In this document: positions 39,385-51,069 of the stretch, one piece after another
Numbering within the stretch: the first letter of the stretch is position 1
Layout: every line of letters begins with the position of its first letter
Assembly: GCA_014526335.1 (NCBI GenBank)
Contig: JACTAT010000268.1
Coordinates: 402,777-466,776 of the forward strand
DNA length: 64,000 nt
From: Chrysaora quinquecirrha
Taxonomy: Eukaryota > Cnidaria > Scyphozoa > Semaeostomeae > Pelagiidae
Direction of reading: 5' to 3'
Translations under genes and position numbers: made by a program
The notes under the pieces: model-generated
Databases searched by the model: none
The model's input: only the letters and a program-made list of their open reading frames with translations
Told to the model about the DNA's origin: nothing

Positions 39385-41640
39385 TATAAAGTTTTTGAAA
39401 CAAATAATCAGCTGACATTCGATCGAATAGTTGGGTAGTATAAAAGGAAAATAAGAACTTTAAACTATAATACTATCTACGAAAGACCTGGATTCGAGAG
39501 ACAAACACACGGATACGCAACATGCAATCAGATAAACCGACGCTATGTGTTGCACCTAAATGGGTCAAACAAAAGTTATTGTTGCAGCCGGGTGCAATCT
39601 TAAACACACGGATAACTTTCATATTCAAAGCAAAAATAAGTTTTTGAAACAAATAATCAGCTGACATTCGATCGAATAGGTGGGTAGTATAAAAGGAAAA
39701 TAAGAACTTTAAACTATAATACTATCTACGAAACACCTGGATACGAGAGACAAACACACGGATACGCAACATGCAATCAGATAAACCGACGCTATGTGTT
39801 GCACCTAAATGGGTCGAACAAAAGTTATTGTTGCAGCCGGGTGCAATCGTAAACACACGGATAACTTTCATATTCAAAGCAAAAATAAGTTTTTGAAACA
39901 AATAATCAGCTGACATTCGATCGTATAGGTGGGTAGTATAAAAGGAAAATAAGAACTTTAAACTATAATACTATCTACGAAACACCTGGATACGAGAGAC
40001 AAACACACGGATACGCAACATGCAATCAGATAAACCGACGCTATGTGTTGTACTTAAATGGGTCAAATAATAGTTATTGTTGAAGCCGGGTGCAATCGTA
40101 AACACACAGATAACTTTCATATCAAAAGCAAAAATCAGTTTTTGAAACAAATAATCAGCTGATATTCGATCGTATAGGCGGGTAGAATAAAAGGAAAATA
40201 AGAACTTTAAACTATAATACTATCTACGAAACACCTGGATACGAGAGACAAACACACGGATACGCAACATGCAATCAGATAAACCGACGCTATGTGTTGC
40301 ACCTAAATGGGTCAAACAAAAGTTATTGTTGCAGCCGGGTGCAATCTTAAACACACGGATAACTTTCATATTCAAAGCAAAACTAAGTTTTTGAAACAAA
40401 TAATCACCTGATATTCGATCGTATAGGTGGGTAGTATAAAAGGAAAATAAGAACTTTAAACTATAATACTATCTACGAAACACCTGGATACGAGAGACAA
40501 ACACACGGATACGCAACATGCAATCAGATAAACCGACGCTATGTGTTGCACCTAAATGGGTCAAACAAAAGTTATTGTTGTAGCCGGGTGCAATCTTAAA
40601 CATACGGATAACTTTCATATTCAAAGCAAAACTAAGTTTTTGAAACAAATAATCAGCTGATATTCGATCGTATAGGTGGGTAGTATAAAAGGAAAATAAG
40701 AACTTTAAACTATAATACTATCTACGAAACACCTGGATACGAGAGACAAACACACGGATACGCAACATGCAATCAGATAAACCGACGCTATGTGTTGCAC
40801 CTAAATGGGTCAAACAATAGTTATTGTTGCAGCCGGGTGCAATCGTAAACACACGGATAACTTTCATATTCAAAGCAAAAATAAGTTTTTGAAACAAATA
40901 ATCAGCTGATATTCGATCGTATAGGTGGGTAGTATAAAAGGAAAATAAGAACTTTAAACTATAATACTATCTACGAAACACCTGGATACGAGAGACAAAC
41001 ACACGGATACGCAACATGCAATCAGATAAACCGACGCTATGTGTTGCACCTAAATGGGTCAAACAAAAGTTATTGTTGCAGCCGGGTGCAATCTTAAACA
41101 CACGGATAACTTTCATATTCAAAGCAAAAATAAGTTTTTGAAACAAATAATCAGCTGATATTCGATCGTATAGGTGGGTAGTATAAAAGGAAAATAAGAA
41201 CTTTAAACTATAATACTATCTACGAAACACCTGGATACGAGAGACAAACACACGGATACGCAACATGCAATCAGATAAACCGACGCTATGTGTTCCACCT
41301 AAATGGGTCAAACAAAAGTTATTGTTGCAGCCGGGTGCAATCTTAAACACACGGATAACTTTCATATTCAAAGCAAAACTAAGTTTTTGAAACAAATAAT
41401 CAGCTGATATTCGATCGTATAGGTGGGTAGTATAAAAGGAAAATAAGATCTTTAAACTATAATACTATCTACGAAACACCTGGATACTAGAGACAAACAC
41501 GCGGATACGCAACATGCAATCAGATAAACCGACGCTATGTGTTCCACCTAAATGGGTCAAACAAAAGTTATTGTTGCAGCCGGGTGCAATCTTAAACACA
41601 CGGATAACTTTCATATTCAAAGCAAAAATAAGTTTTTAAT
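39385..41640 (-). repeat. ~249-bp satellite, right arm, nine regular units
   Basis: Marker 'acacacggatacgcaacatg' repeats at near-constant spacing from about 39507 to 41500. Units differ by single bases only. Short open frames at 39473-39667 and 39722-39916 are the repeat itself. Confidence 0.95.
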
Positions 41641-42015
41641 ACTACCAACGATTCAATTTCCTTAACAATTTGTAGCAGATGGACTCCTCAAATCACAAAA
41701 ATGGGTAGCTAAATATGTATAACAATACTTTTTTTAAAGGTGGGTGGGTTTGTAAAAACGCAGGGGCACACTCATATATTTTTTAGGGTCTGGTACCTTC
41801 CCCCTGGTTTCTACCTTGAGAAATTGTGACAGTTATAACACGAGCCCTAGTAATCACAGTCACCATCTTTAGTTGTCAATAAAAATAGAAAAGCCCTAGG
41901 ACCATCAAAATACAAAATCTTGTTGTTTGCATTTCAAAGTAAAAAAATTACCTAAAAAGGTTTCCTCCACGTACTGAAATACAAAATGTCTTGTACCTGT
42001 TAGGCAAGTGCAACC
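41640..42015 (-). repeat. Non-satellite arm segment, right copy
   Basis: Mirror of 37730-38140. It joins straight into the 132-bp satellite at 'ccaatgtttga|tccacacgg', whereas the left copy has ~55 extra bases (37676-37730) at that point. Confidence 0.9.
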
Positions 42016-42019
42016 AATG

Positions 42020-44195
42020 TTTGATCCACACGGTCCACACATTGTGGGGCTGTCTATTATATAAAAAATCATTCTCTATAAGTCGGTCCACGCCGTCCAC
42101 GTCGTCCACAGAATTTTCAGTCATCTCTCTGTATCACCATTCCCTCATTGATTCTATCCACACGGTCCACACATTGTGGGGCTGTCTATTATATAAAAAT
42201 CATTCTCTATAAGTCGGTCCACGCCGTCCACGTCGTCCACAGAATTTTCAGTCATCTCTCTGTATCACCATTCCCTCATTGATTCTATCCACACGGTCCA
42301 CACATTGTGGGGGCTGTCTATTATAAAGAAAATCATTCTCTATAAGTCGGTCCACGCCGTCCACGTCGTCCACAGAATTTTCAGTCATCTCTCTGTATCA
42401 CCATTCCTTCATTGATTCTATCCACACGGTCCACACATTGTGGGGCTGTCTATTATATCATCATTCTCTATAAGTCTGTCCACGCCGTCCACGTCGTCCA
42501 CAGAATTTTCAGTCATCTCTCTGTATCACCATTCCCTCACTGATTCTATCCACACGGTCCACACATAGTGGGGGCTGTCTATTATATAAAAAATCATTCT
42601 CTATTATATAAAAGTCATCATTCTCTATAGGTCTGTCCACGCCGTCCACGTCGTCCACAGAATTTTCAGTCATCTCTCTGTATCACCATTCCCTCATTGA
42701 TTCTATCCACACGGTCCACACATAGTGGGGCTGTCTATTATATAAAAAATCATTCTCTATAGGTCTGTCCACGCCGTCCACGTCGTCCACAGAATTTTCA
42801 GTCATCTCTTTGTATCACCATTCCCTCATTGATTCTATCCACACGGTCCACACATAGTGGGTGCTGTCTATTATATAAAAATCATTCTCTATAGGTCTGT
42901 CCACGCCGTCCACGTCGTCCACAGAATTTTCAATCATCTCTCTGTATCACCATTCCCTCATTGATTCTATCCACACGGTCCACACATAGTGGGTGCTGTC
43001 TATTATATAAAAATCATTCTCTATAAGTCTGTCCACGCCGTCCACGTCGTCCACAGAATTTTCAGTCATCTCTCTGTATCACCATTCCTCATTGATTCTA
43101 TCCACACGGTCCACACATAGTGGGGCTGTCTATTATATAAAAATCATTCTCTATAAGTCGGTCCACGCCGTCCACGTCGTCCACAGAATTTTCAGTCATC
43201 TCTCTGTATCACCATTCCCTCACTGATTCTATCCACACGGTCCACACATAGTGGGTGCTGTCTATTATATAAAAATCATTCTCTGTAAGTCTGTCCACGC
43301 CGTCCACGTCGTCCACAGAATTTTCAGTCATCTCTCTGTATCACCATTCCCTCACTGATTCTATCCACACGGTCCACACATAGTGGGGGCTGTCTATTAT
43401 ATAAAAAATCATTCTCTATAAGTCGGTCCACGCCGTCCACGTCGTCCACAGAATTTTCAGTCATCTCTCTGTATCACCATTCCCTCATTGATTCTATCCA
43501 CACGGTCCACGCATAGTGGGGGCTGTCTATTAAATAAAAAATCATTCTGTATAAGTTGGTCCACGCCGTCCACGTCGTCCACAGAATTTTCAGTCATCTC
43601 TCTGTATCACCATTCCCTCATTGATTTTATCCACACGGTCCACACATAGTGGGGGCTGTCTATTATATAAAAAATCATTCTGCATAAGTCGGTCCACGCC
43701 GTCCACGTCGTCCACAGAATTTTCAGTCATCTCTCTGTATCACCATTCCCTCACTGATTCTATCCACACGATCCACACATAGTGGGGGCTGTCTATTATA
43801 TAAAAAATCATTCTCTATAAGTCGGTCCACGCCGTCCACGTCGTCCACAGAATTTTCAGTCATCTCTCTGTATCACCATTCCCTCATTGATTCTATCCAC
43901 ACGGTCCACACATAGTGGGGGCTGTCTATTATGTAAAAAATCATTCTGCATAAGTCGGTCCACGCCGTCCACGTCGTCCACAGAATTTTCAGTCATCTCT
44001 CTGTATCACCATTCCCTCATTGATTCTATCCACACGGTCCACACATAGTGGGGCTGTCTATTATATAAAAAATCATTCTGCATAAGTCGGTCCACGCCGT
44101 CCACGTCGTCCACAGAATTTTGAGTCATCTCTCTGTATCACCATTCCCTCATTGATTCTATCCACACGGTCCACACATAGCGGGGGCTGGCTTGT
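42020..44195 (-). repeat. 132-bp satellite, right arm, ~16 units
   Basis: Reverse complement of the left-arm satellite (CAGAATTTTCAGTCATCTCT, 'cgtccacgtcgtccac'). One unit near 42598-42630 has an internal duplication of 'attctctattatataaa'. Confidence 0.95.
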
Positions 44196-44356
44196 CAACG
44201 TCATCGAGTTTGCTCTAGTAAAGTGTTGTTGTTAGTTTGTAAGTCTGTCTCTGCATCAATAAGAGGCAGATGGAACGAAAAATGGGTGTGGTTAGGCGTG
44301 TGTAGGTACGATAATGTGTAAACATTTCGTTCCTGATCCATCGAGGGCCTGTCGGA

Positions 44357-44432
44357 ACCAGAGCCTCGTATTTTGCTCAACTTATTATATTTTTTTTATT
44401 TTGTTCTGCGGTTCCAATCTTGAGGCTCTGGT
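44357..44432. mobile_element. 76-bp inverted-repeat miniature element, copy 2
   Basis: Opposite orientation to 35083-35156. Flanks on both sides also match (GGTACCCAGGGTA on one, CCCTCGATGGATCA on the other), so the whole locus is duplicated in inverted form. Confidence 0.85.
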
Positions 44433-44488
44433 ACCCAGGGTATTGTCAAGCAGATTTTTGTCCCACCCACCCTCCCTGCTTGCTTGGT

Positions 44489-44767
44489 TTAGGTACTTGT
44501 CTTTTCTTTCATCTTTTCATGCTTTCGACTAGTGTCCTCGGGCTCTGGTTGTCTGCATGGACATAGTGTGCTGGTCTGCGGAAAAAACTTCGTTTCTTCG
44601 TCAACCCTCCAGAAGCGAAGGGCATTTTGGCACTGGGCTGGCACACTGACCGCCCATTCTGAAGTTCCGATGATGAGAAAAACATCACCAGATCTCAGTT
44701 GATAGACAATGGTGGCTACACAGCGCTGAGGGACTTCTTTTGCATAGCCGATTGCTATTGCTTCCAT
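44489..44767 (-). CDS. Hypothetical 92-aa open frame
   Basis: Minus-strand frame, MEAIAIGYAKEVPQRCVATI at the start, then SGDVFLIIGTSEWAVSVPAQ and a charged C-terminus. The sequence is of protein-like complexity and not repetitive, but I recognise no family, and no splice site or polyadenylation signal supports it. Could be an exon or TE fragment. Confidence 0.3.
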   Translation of the reverse strand: MEAIAIGYAKEVPQRCVATIVYQLRSGDVFLIIGTSEWAVSVPAQCQNALRFWRVDEETKFFPQTSTLCPCRQPEPEDTSRKHEKMKEKTST

Positions 44768-45455
44768 GCCGTTATTTCCTTCCCTGGAACAAATATTAAC
44801 CTACCTTTGCTTGTCTGTTGTTAGTATTTCCGTAAAGAAGTAGACTTGCGTTTATAAGCGTTTTTACAGTTGGCCTGTATTAGCTGCTAAAGTTAGCTAA
44901 TAGCTATTTTTTTAACCAACTTAAAATAAAGTGATTAAAAAAAGTGACGAGTTTTACTCGAGTTTTCAAGATAATTGGAGATGGACAGAATCGTATGATA
45001 CGATATAATAAATGAGCTATTTCACTGTTGACTGTAAAGGATACAACACAACGCTTGTGACATTGCACCTGGAAGCAACGATGTTGAATCCCCCTCGCTG
45101 TCCGGATCTGTAAAAATATAAATTCATTTTAATAGATCGACAGTTGCAAAAAAGATCAAAAGGACGAAGAAAAGATAACGGCAAATAAAGACACCATCAA
45201 GAAAAAAAAACAGTTGAATTCACACATAAGAGCGAGAGCTAAGGAGGCAGTGTTGTTATTTTTTAGGACTATGTATTTTGCAAAGCTTGGTTCTCATATG
45301 TCGCAAACCTGATCGCAGACAGTTGCAGACCGTCTGCGATCATCGCCGACGAAGTGTTCACATATGCTGCTTGTCTGCGATGATGAATGATCCTCCGTCC
45401 CCTGTTCTGCTACGTGTGACCCAGAACACAAAGAAATTCGTTTTGATATGACCCA
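44768..45455. other. Gene-free stretch before the CGCCGAT repeats
   Basis: AT-rich, unique-looking sequence. 45300-45400 already holds dispersed GATCGCMGA motifs related to the array that follows. Confidence 0.4.
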
Positions 45456-46012
45456 CAAATGATCGCATGTGGATTTTCCGTCGCAGATGGTGGCAAGAAA
45501 CAAACTTTTTTGGTTCATTGGCGATGATCGCCGATGGTCGCCGATCATTGAAAATTCATGTTCTCCCAAATCGCAAGCATCACAAGGCCATGATCGCCGA
45601 TGGTCGCTGATGATGTTCTCATATGGATTTTCCGTCGCCGATGATCGCTAGAAACAAAACTTTTTTGGTTCATTGGCGACGGTCGACGATGGTCGCCGAT
45701 CATTGAAAACGCATGTTCTCATAAATCGCAAGCATTGCAAGGCCATGATCGCCGATGGTCGCCGATGATGTTCTCATATGGATTTTCCGTTGCCGATGAT
45801 CGCTAGAAACAAAACTTTTTTGGTTCATTGGCGACGGTCGCCGATGGTCGCCGTTCATTGAAAATTCATGTTCTCATAAATCGCAAGCATCACAAGGCCA
45901 TGATCGCCGATGGTCGCCGATGATGTTCTCATATGGATTTTCCGTCGCCGATGATCGCTAGAAACAAAACTTTTTTGGTTCATTGGCGACGGTCGCCGAT
46001 GGTCGCCGATAG
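45456..46012. repeat. ~175-bp tandem repeat, ~3.3 units, rich in CGCCGATGGT
   Basis: Units run 'catatggattttccgtcgcc', 'gatgatcgctagaaacaaaa', 'cattggcgacggtcgccgat', 'cattgaaaattcatgttctc', 'atcgcaagcatcacaaggcc'. Within each unit, CGCCGATGGT repeats with ~10-bp spacing. Confidence 0.9.
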
Positions 46013-46014
46013 TG

Positions 46015-46205
46015 GCTGATTGGCGTTTAAACACAATGCCAATTCGGCTTCGCTTTCTGATTGCTGCATTTTGATCCGCATCTGGGTATAAATTCCGTCT
46101 TAGTTTATTGTTTCCGTCTGTTTCTGGCGTTTATACTCTGAAGAGTGTCAGGGGAAAAAGTTTTCAAGTATACCCGAAAATGTTTCCGCTGTTTATCGCA
46201 ATTCA
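46015..46205 (+). repeat. Dispersed ~190-bp repeat, copy 2
   Basis: Same sequence as 32973-33165, including the TATA-like GGGTATAAAT. A decayed member of the TAAG-motif element family follows at about 46210-46310. Confidence 0.7.
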
Positions 46206-46319
46206 AAAGTTGAAAAGTTCAGGAATTGCTAAGTAAGTTCGAATACTCGAATTTGGCTACCAGTTAGGAACTTAGCCCAAGATGAGCTTACTCATAAAAA
46301 GAAATGCATCTGTGAGATA

Positions 46320-46826
46320 CACGTAGTTTTTTTTATAAGCAACTTCGCACTTCGCTCGGCCCTAGTTCAAAAATTTGCTTATTTTTGGACCTTTTATGGC
46401 CACCTTTTAGTAGCAAAAGCTGCTTATTAGTTGCTTAATTTTAACTGTATCTTCTTGCCCTAAGAACGGTATAGAGGCTAGAAAAACAGTACAAAATCTA
46501 ACATTGCACATAAAATGACTGGAATCATTTCTCCCTGCTGATATTGTTACCATTAGAGACTTTGAATTGAAAGTTAAACGCAAACCCCTCAATGAAATGC
46601 CTCACTGAACGAAAACCACTCCGTTGATATGCAAGTTTTTACCACAAATGAATGGAAATGGCTTCTATGTTGATCAATCCTCGGTTGCTTGCAGTGATAT
46701 AAATTATCGAAAAAATTTAAAAAGTTGCTTATAGGTTTTTTCCTGTGGTACTATACGTTGCTTAAACCTTAAGGCCTTCTACATCTTGGTTGCTTATAAG
46801 CAGTTGCTTATAAAAAAAACTGCGTG
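46320..46826. mobile_element. Short TA-flanked inverted-repeat element, TAAGCAAC subtype
   Basis: Ends CACGTAGTTTTTTTTATAAG and CTTATAAAAAAAACTGCGTG, with TA on both sides. GTTGCTTA occurs about eight times. Inverted relative of 55859-56327. Confidence 0.85.
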
Positions 46827-47168
46827 TAAGTTATACAATTTACCGTTTGATAAACTTTCATAAATTCTTTTAACTTCATCAATGACACAGTCATCCAAGC
46901 GAATGAATTCTTCGTATTTCCCATCTCGTAATGTAGCTGAATTCGTATTGTCATTGTCCCCATTTGGATACACAAAAGTACTAAAGAAACAGAATAAAAA
47001 ACTTCACTTAATACTTGTTGAGACGTTGACGTTTGACCACTTTGACGACAAATCTCCATAAATCTTTCAACTCTTTCGAATCTTATAAATACTATAAATG
47101 TCAATAAAATCTTGTTTTTTAGCTACTGCGCATGTACACAAGTCTTGATTCACCCAAGCATGACTATA

Positions 47169-47536
47169 CACGTTTTTTTATAAGAAACCTGGCTCGGGGC
47201 CTAGTTCTAAAAGTTTCTGAATTTTTGGCCCAATTTTAGTTCTAAAAGTTTCTTAATTAAATGGAAATAAATTGCAGTAAAAATTACAGTATCACACAGT
47301 ATTCCTGACAGGTGCGAGAAAACGCACGGAAGTAGCTACACTGGTGCGAGAAATCGCAAGGGAATGCTTGAGAACTAATTACTACCTCTACAAATGTCAA
47401 ATCAGTATGTTGGAAAACTGACACAAAAATGTCAAATGTTTCTTAATTCCTTCCTCCTAGTTCTAAAAGTTTCTTAACTTTTGGGGTGTCTAGTTCTAGG
47501 TTTCTTATAAACCGGTTTCTTATAAAAAAAAACATG
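47169..47536. mobile_element. Short TA-flanked inverted-repeat element, TAAGAAAC subtype
   Basis: Ends CACGTTTTTTTATAAGAAAC and GTTTCTTATAAAAAAAAACA plus TG, with TA on both sides. GTTTCTTA recurs six to seven times, each beside AGTTCTAAAA. Complete sister of 1-345. Confidence 0.85.
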
Positions 47537-48034
47537 TACGCTAGACAACGATTGAAGGAAGTACATGTGTTCTTCTAAATCTTCGTACAAGTTCCACTAA
47601 ATTTCCGAAACAACATCCATAATTTTTAATTGCATCATGAAAAAAACTTTTGCAAGGAAAGTTTCGAAATATCAATAACAATTTGAAAAAACTGCTATAT
47701 TAATCTTTGCAAATCTCAGTAAACCCCATAAATCCTATCATAGAAGACAAAGAGATTTATAAATCCAACGGATCTTGCATGCCATTTCTAGAAGTGATAA
47801 ACCACTGAAATAACCCAGGGCATTTCAGTCTTCAAAAGGCGTATGAGATTTCCATTAAAACAAAAAGATTTCTATAGGATTTCCATCAAACAGTAGAAGT
47901 TCCAGCAAGGTGTACGAGATTTCAAAGAAGTTAAAGGTCCAATGTAATAAACTTTTTCGACTACCGTCCCCTATTATGGTTTTCTTTTAAATCTTAGAAT
48001 CTCTAAATCTCTCAATCTTTCCAAAATTAGTCTT
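47537..48034. other. Gene-free stretch
   Basis: Unique-looking AT-rich DNA. 'agatttcca(t/a)...aaa' recurs loosely near 47850-47920. No gene seen. Confidence 0.35.
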
Positions 48035-48190
48035 GTCGCAAAATTTCACTGCCCTAGCACATGTATCATTGATTTATGAGGGTCCAAAGTTTCCGATTTC
48101 ATAAGAGCATGGACCATGAAAAGTGAACTTTTCACCCTGACTTGTAAGTTTTTGGTGCATTTTAACGTCAATTTGACTTTACTGTACTTC
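48035..48190. repeat. Dispersed inverted-repeat-containing sequence, partial copy
   Basis: Shares 'caaagtttccgatttcata' with 48690-48960 and 50270-50545. Shortest of three copies. Confidence 0.6.
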
Positions 48191-48227
48191 TGAGAACCAA
48201 GGTGAATAGCAATCACTTTTTTACAAG

Positions 48228-48390
48228 AGAACCAGAAGGAACCTTTTCTCAATGCATATTTGAATCAGTGGCTACAAAATCCAAAGGAAGAGATCCAGAT
48301 TTGATGAATGAGAAGGGTGCTTGGGAGTTGAACACCTCGTTTAACACTACTTGGAAAATATGGTGGTCAACCCTCCCCCTTGAAATGTAG
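48228..48390 (+). CDS. Possible 3'-terminal exon of an unrecognised gene
   Basis: A pyrimidine tract plus acceptor (CTTTTTTACAAG) is followed by 54 codons: EPEGTFSQCIFESVATKSKG, RDPDLMNEKGAWELNTSF, NTTWKIWWSTLPLEM, then TAG. A consensus AATAAA lies 83 nt after the stop (48473-48478). The peptide is of ordinary complexity, but the family is not recognised and no upstream exon could be picked out. Confidence 0.35.
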
Positions 48391-48472
48391 TGTAGTAGTA
48401 AATGTAACGTATATCTTCTTGCATGTTATGATCTTTCTATGCCTTCTATCTAATTAAGTACTTGTACATCAT

Positions 48473-48478
48473 AATAAA
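48473..48478 (+). promoter_or_regulatory. Candidate polyadenylation signal
   Basis: AATAAA at a fitting distance from the TAG of the possible exon 48228-48390. Confidence 0.35.
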
Positions 48479-48689
48479 TAGAACTTTCTATAAGCACATA
48501 GTTGAATGTATAGTTTTTAACTGCCTAATAGATCACGTGAATTGTAAGTTTTATAATTTAGAAACCCTGTAAATAACTAGTCAGTCAATAGATCATCTCG
48601 GCATGACGTCATACAGCATTAAAATTTTTCGAAATCACATGATTGCGAGTTTTCGATATGAAAATCTTATAAAGCAGCCAAAATTTAGT

Positions 48690-48960
48690 CCAAGTACAGG
48701 TACAAAGCTTCACTGTCCTCGCGCTTGCGTTCTTAATTTTATGAGCATTCAAAGTTCCCGATTTCATAAAGGCTTTGACCGCAAATATGAACTTGGTGAA
48801 ACTTTTTACCCGACACGGTCAAAGCCCTTATAAAATCGTAAATTTTGGACGCTCGTAGAATCGATAATACACGCGCAGAGATAGTACAACTTTGCACGTA
48901 GACTAATTTTTGGGTGCTTTATGCGATTCTCGCATCGAAAGATTGTTATCTTGTGATTTG
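48690..48960. repeat. Dispersed self-complementary repeat, copy 2
   Basis: Inverted halves: 'cccgatttcataaaggcttt' and 'aaagcccttataaaatcg', with GACCG / CGGTC. Ends 'gggtgctttatgcgattctc'. 50270-50545 has the same layout. Confidence 0.75.
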
Positions 48961-49408
48961 GAAACACTTAAATTCTACCGAAATGATCTATACGAAGCCA
49001 GTCACCAGTCAGTGTAAAGTCAGCTTGAATTACAAGATAAAGAATCGTCTCACAAATTTTTTCTGACTCCATTTGTTTTCTGCACGCATGTAAAACCAAA
49101 ACAGCTAAATATCCTTTCTTACGAGCGATCCCGGCCACAGCAAAATTCTGTTGAGAGGGCCTTGGGCCTGATCCATACGCATTAAGTCAATAAACCAAAA
49201 ATAAATGAGAAATCATCATAACTTACCTCTGTTTGCTATGACAAACAATAAACCCAAGTTTGTTGGTGTGCTTTAGAAGTAAATGTGAGTTTATGAAAAC
49301 AATCACGCTTTCTAAACAATGCAAAAATGATTCCTAGAAAACAAAGGAAAAAAATATAGCAAAGGGTTATATTCATCTCTTGACATTCTATCTATCTATC
49401 TAAATATA

Positions 49409-50160
49409 CAGTTGATATCTGCTATCTCGAACTCTTAAGGCAAGCTGGAATTTGTTCGAGATAGCGAATGTTCGAAATAACGGATGCCCAATATAAATAT
49501 AAAAAATTTATAGTTTTAAAGTTAGGAAAGGAACCCTGGTTAAAATGCAAAGATAGTGTTCCCAAATTTCATAAAAAAGTCCGTTGTCACTCAGAATAAC
49601 AGTCTAGGGTCATCTGCTTTTATTTTCATGGATTAATTTCATCCCCACTCTCGTTGAACTAGAGATAATGGTGATGCAGCACATCTCCGTGAGCCAAAAA
49701 CCGGAAGAGCTACTTTCTGCCAGGAATTTCTTTGAAAGCTCTTGTACCGATTTCTCAACGAACAAATCATCATCGATCAAACTGTATCTTCCGATAGCAG
49801 CAAGGTAAAACTCTGATACTGGCAATCCATCGTGATGTCTGAGGTTAATCTACTGTAAGCATGGGCAGCATTTGACTTGGCTGCTGCAATTCCCGCCAGA
49901 TGAAATTATTGGCATATTTTCGGCCTGTCTATTTACCTAGTTCAGCAGAAAATTTGGTAAAGTTCGAGATAAAGAGCAGTTTTTTTCCACGGGAAATGGG
50001 AAATGGTTCGAGACAGCAAATGTTCGAGATAGCGGGGTTCGAGATAGCGGATGATTTTTCAATAAAAACCCTTATAATACCAAAACGAGGGGAAATGGCA
50101 AATCGTTTGAGATAGCGAATGTTCGAAATAGCGGGCAGTCGAGATAGCGGATGTCAGCTG
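49409..50160. mobile_element. pogo/Tc1-like non-autonomous element
   Basis: Termini CAGTTGATATCTGCTATCTC and GAGATAGCGGATGTCAGCTG, flanked by TA. Such TATCTCGAA ends are typical of pogo/Tigger-group elements with TA targets. 'gttcgagatagcg' recurs inside near both ends (49457, 50016, 50035, 50110). No transposase frame. Confidence 0.8.
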
Positions 50161-50269
50161 TATTGTGCATTACCTGCAATTAGACCTTTCGACGAACGGC
50201 TGCGATTACGGAAATTTTTACAATTTTGAGATACAGAGTTTTAGATACCTATGTTGTACTTAGAAGCGA

Positions 50270-50545
50270 AATTAAGTTTGGCTGCAAAGTTTTACTTTGT
50301 TAGCGCTTGCACTATTGATTGTATGAGTGCTCAAAGTTAACGATTTTAAAAGGGCTTTGACATGCTGGGGTGAAAGTTTGCACCCCCTGTCACTTTTCAC
50401 GGTCAAAGCACTTATAGAACCGGGAACTTTGAAGGCTCATAAAATCAAGAGCACAATCGCTAGGACCGTGAAACTTTGCACCTAGAATAAGTTTTAGATG
50501 CTTTATACGATTTTAGCATCGAAGACTCGCTTTCTTGAAGTTTTG
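50270..50545. repeat. Dispersed self-complementary repeat, copy 3
   Basis: Contains 'ttaaaagggctttgacatgc', 'cggtcaaagcacttatagaa' and 'gatgctttatacgatttta', parallel to 48690-48960. Confidence 0.75.
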
Positions 50546-50578
50546 AAACATTTCAATCTCGGCGGCCTTCCGGTTAAT

Positions 50579-51069
50579 GAGGCCCCCCAAGCGGTTCTGC
50601 GTGATGCGTTATTGGACCATTTTTCATGAGTGATTTCGTGAAACGAGAAACTTCTGCGCGTGAATGCGTGAATCTAAACTCCTGCGTATCGCTACGGCCT
50701 GTGATTTCGTGATTTAAGTATTGGTGACATAATTGAGAGGTTGCTTGAATGCAGGAGTGCCCTTTTATCCATTGAGCATTGTCAGCTGATTATATTTCTG
50801 TCATTCTCTCGTATGATGAATTAATTAAGTCCCTTAAATTCTTAATTTCGTGTATTCCCTGTTACAAACTTGTCCTGGAAAGAATTTTTCAAAGCCAATC
50901 ATTTAGATATACAACGTTAAGCAGTCTGAATGCAGATCCTGCTCAAAATTTCGAGGAGAGACGCCTGAAGTTGTATGGACGTGAAAATGAAGTTTTATTG
51001 TGCGAGATTGCGTGAATCGTCGAAAAATTGCGCGTGATTGCGCGATTTTGCACCCTGTTGGGGGGCCTC
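50579..51069. mobile_element. GAGGCCCCCCAAG inverted-repeat element, copy 2
   Basis: Opposite orientation to 26577-27085. Flanked by GTTAAT (50573-50578) and GTTAGT (51070-51075), a 6-bp duplication with one change. Interior 'gtgatttcgtgaaacgagaa' matches copy 1. Confidence 0.88.

Larger units (their letters stand above)
36552..44195. mobile_element. Foldback-like giant inverted repeat with satellite-bearing arms
   Basis: Left arm, outside to inside: nine 132-bp units (36552-37676), a ~410-bp non-repetitive segment (37730-38140), then about three plus partial ~249-bp units (38130-39080). A ~300-bp unique centre follows. The right arm is the exact reverse order in reverse complement: nine ~249-bp units (39385-41640), the non-repetitive segment (41640-42015), then about sixteen 132-bp units (42020-44195). 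This is the layout of Drosophila FB, Galileo and sea-urchin TU foldback elements (tandem repeats inside the inverted arms). No transposase is seen. Outer homology extends to 35060 on the left and 44455 on the right. It could also be an inverted duplication with later unequal crossing-over. Confidence 0.85.

Noticed and set aside
39473..39916. Paired 64-aa proteins in tandem
   Set aside because: They are consecutive ~249-bp satellite units read in frame; other units break the frame.
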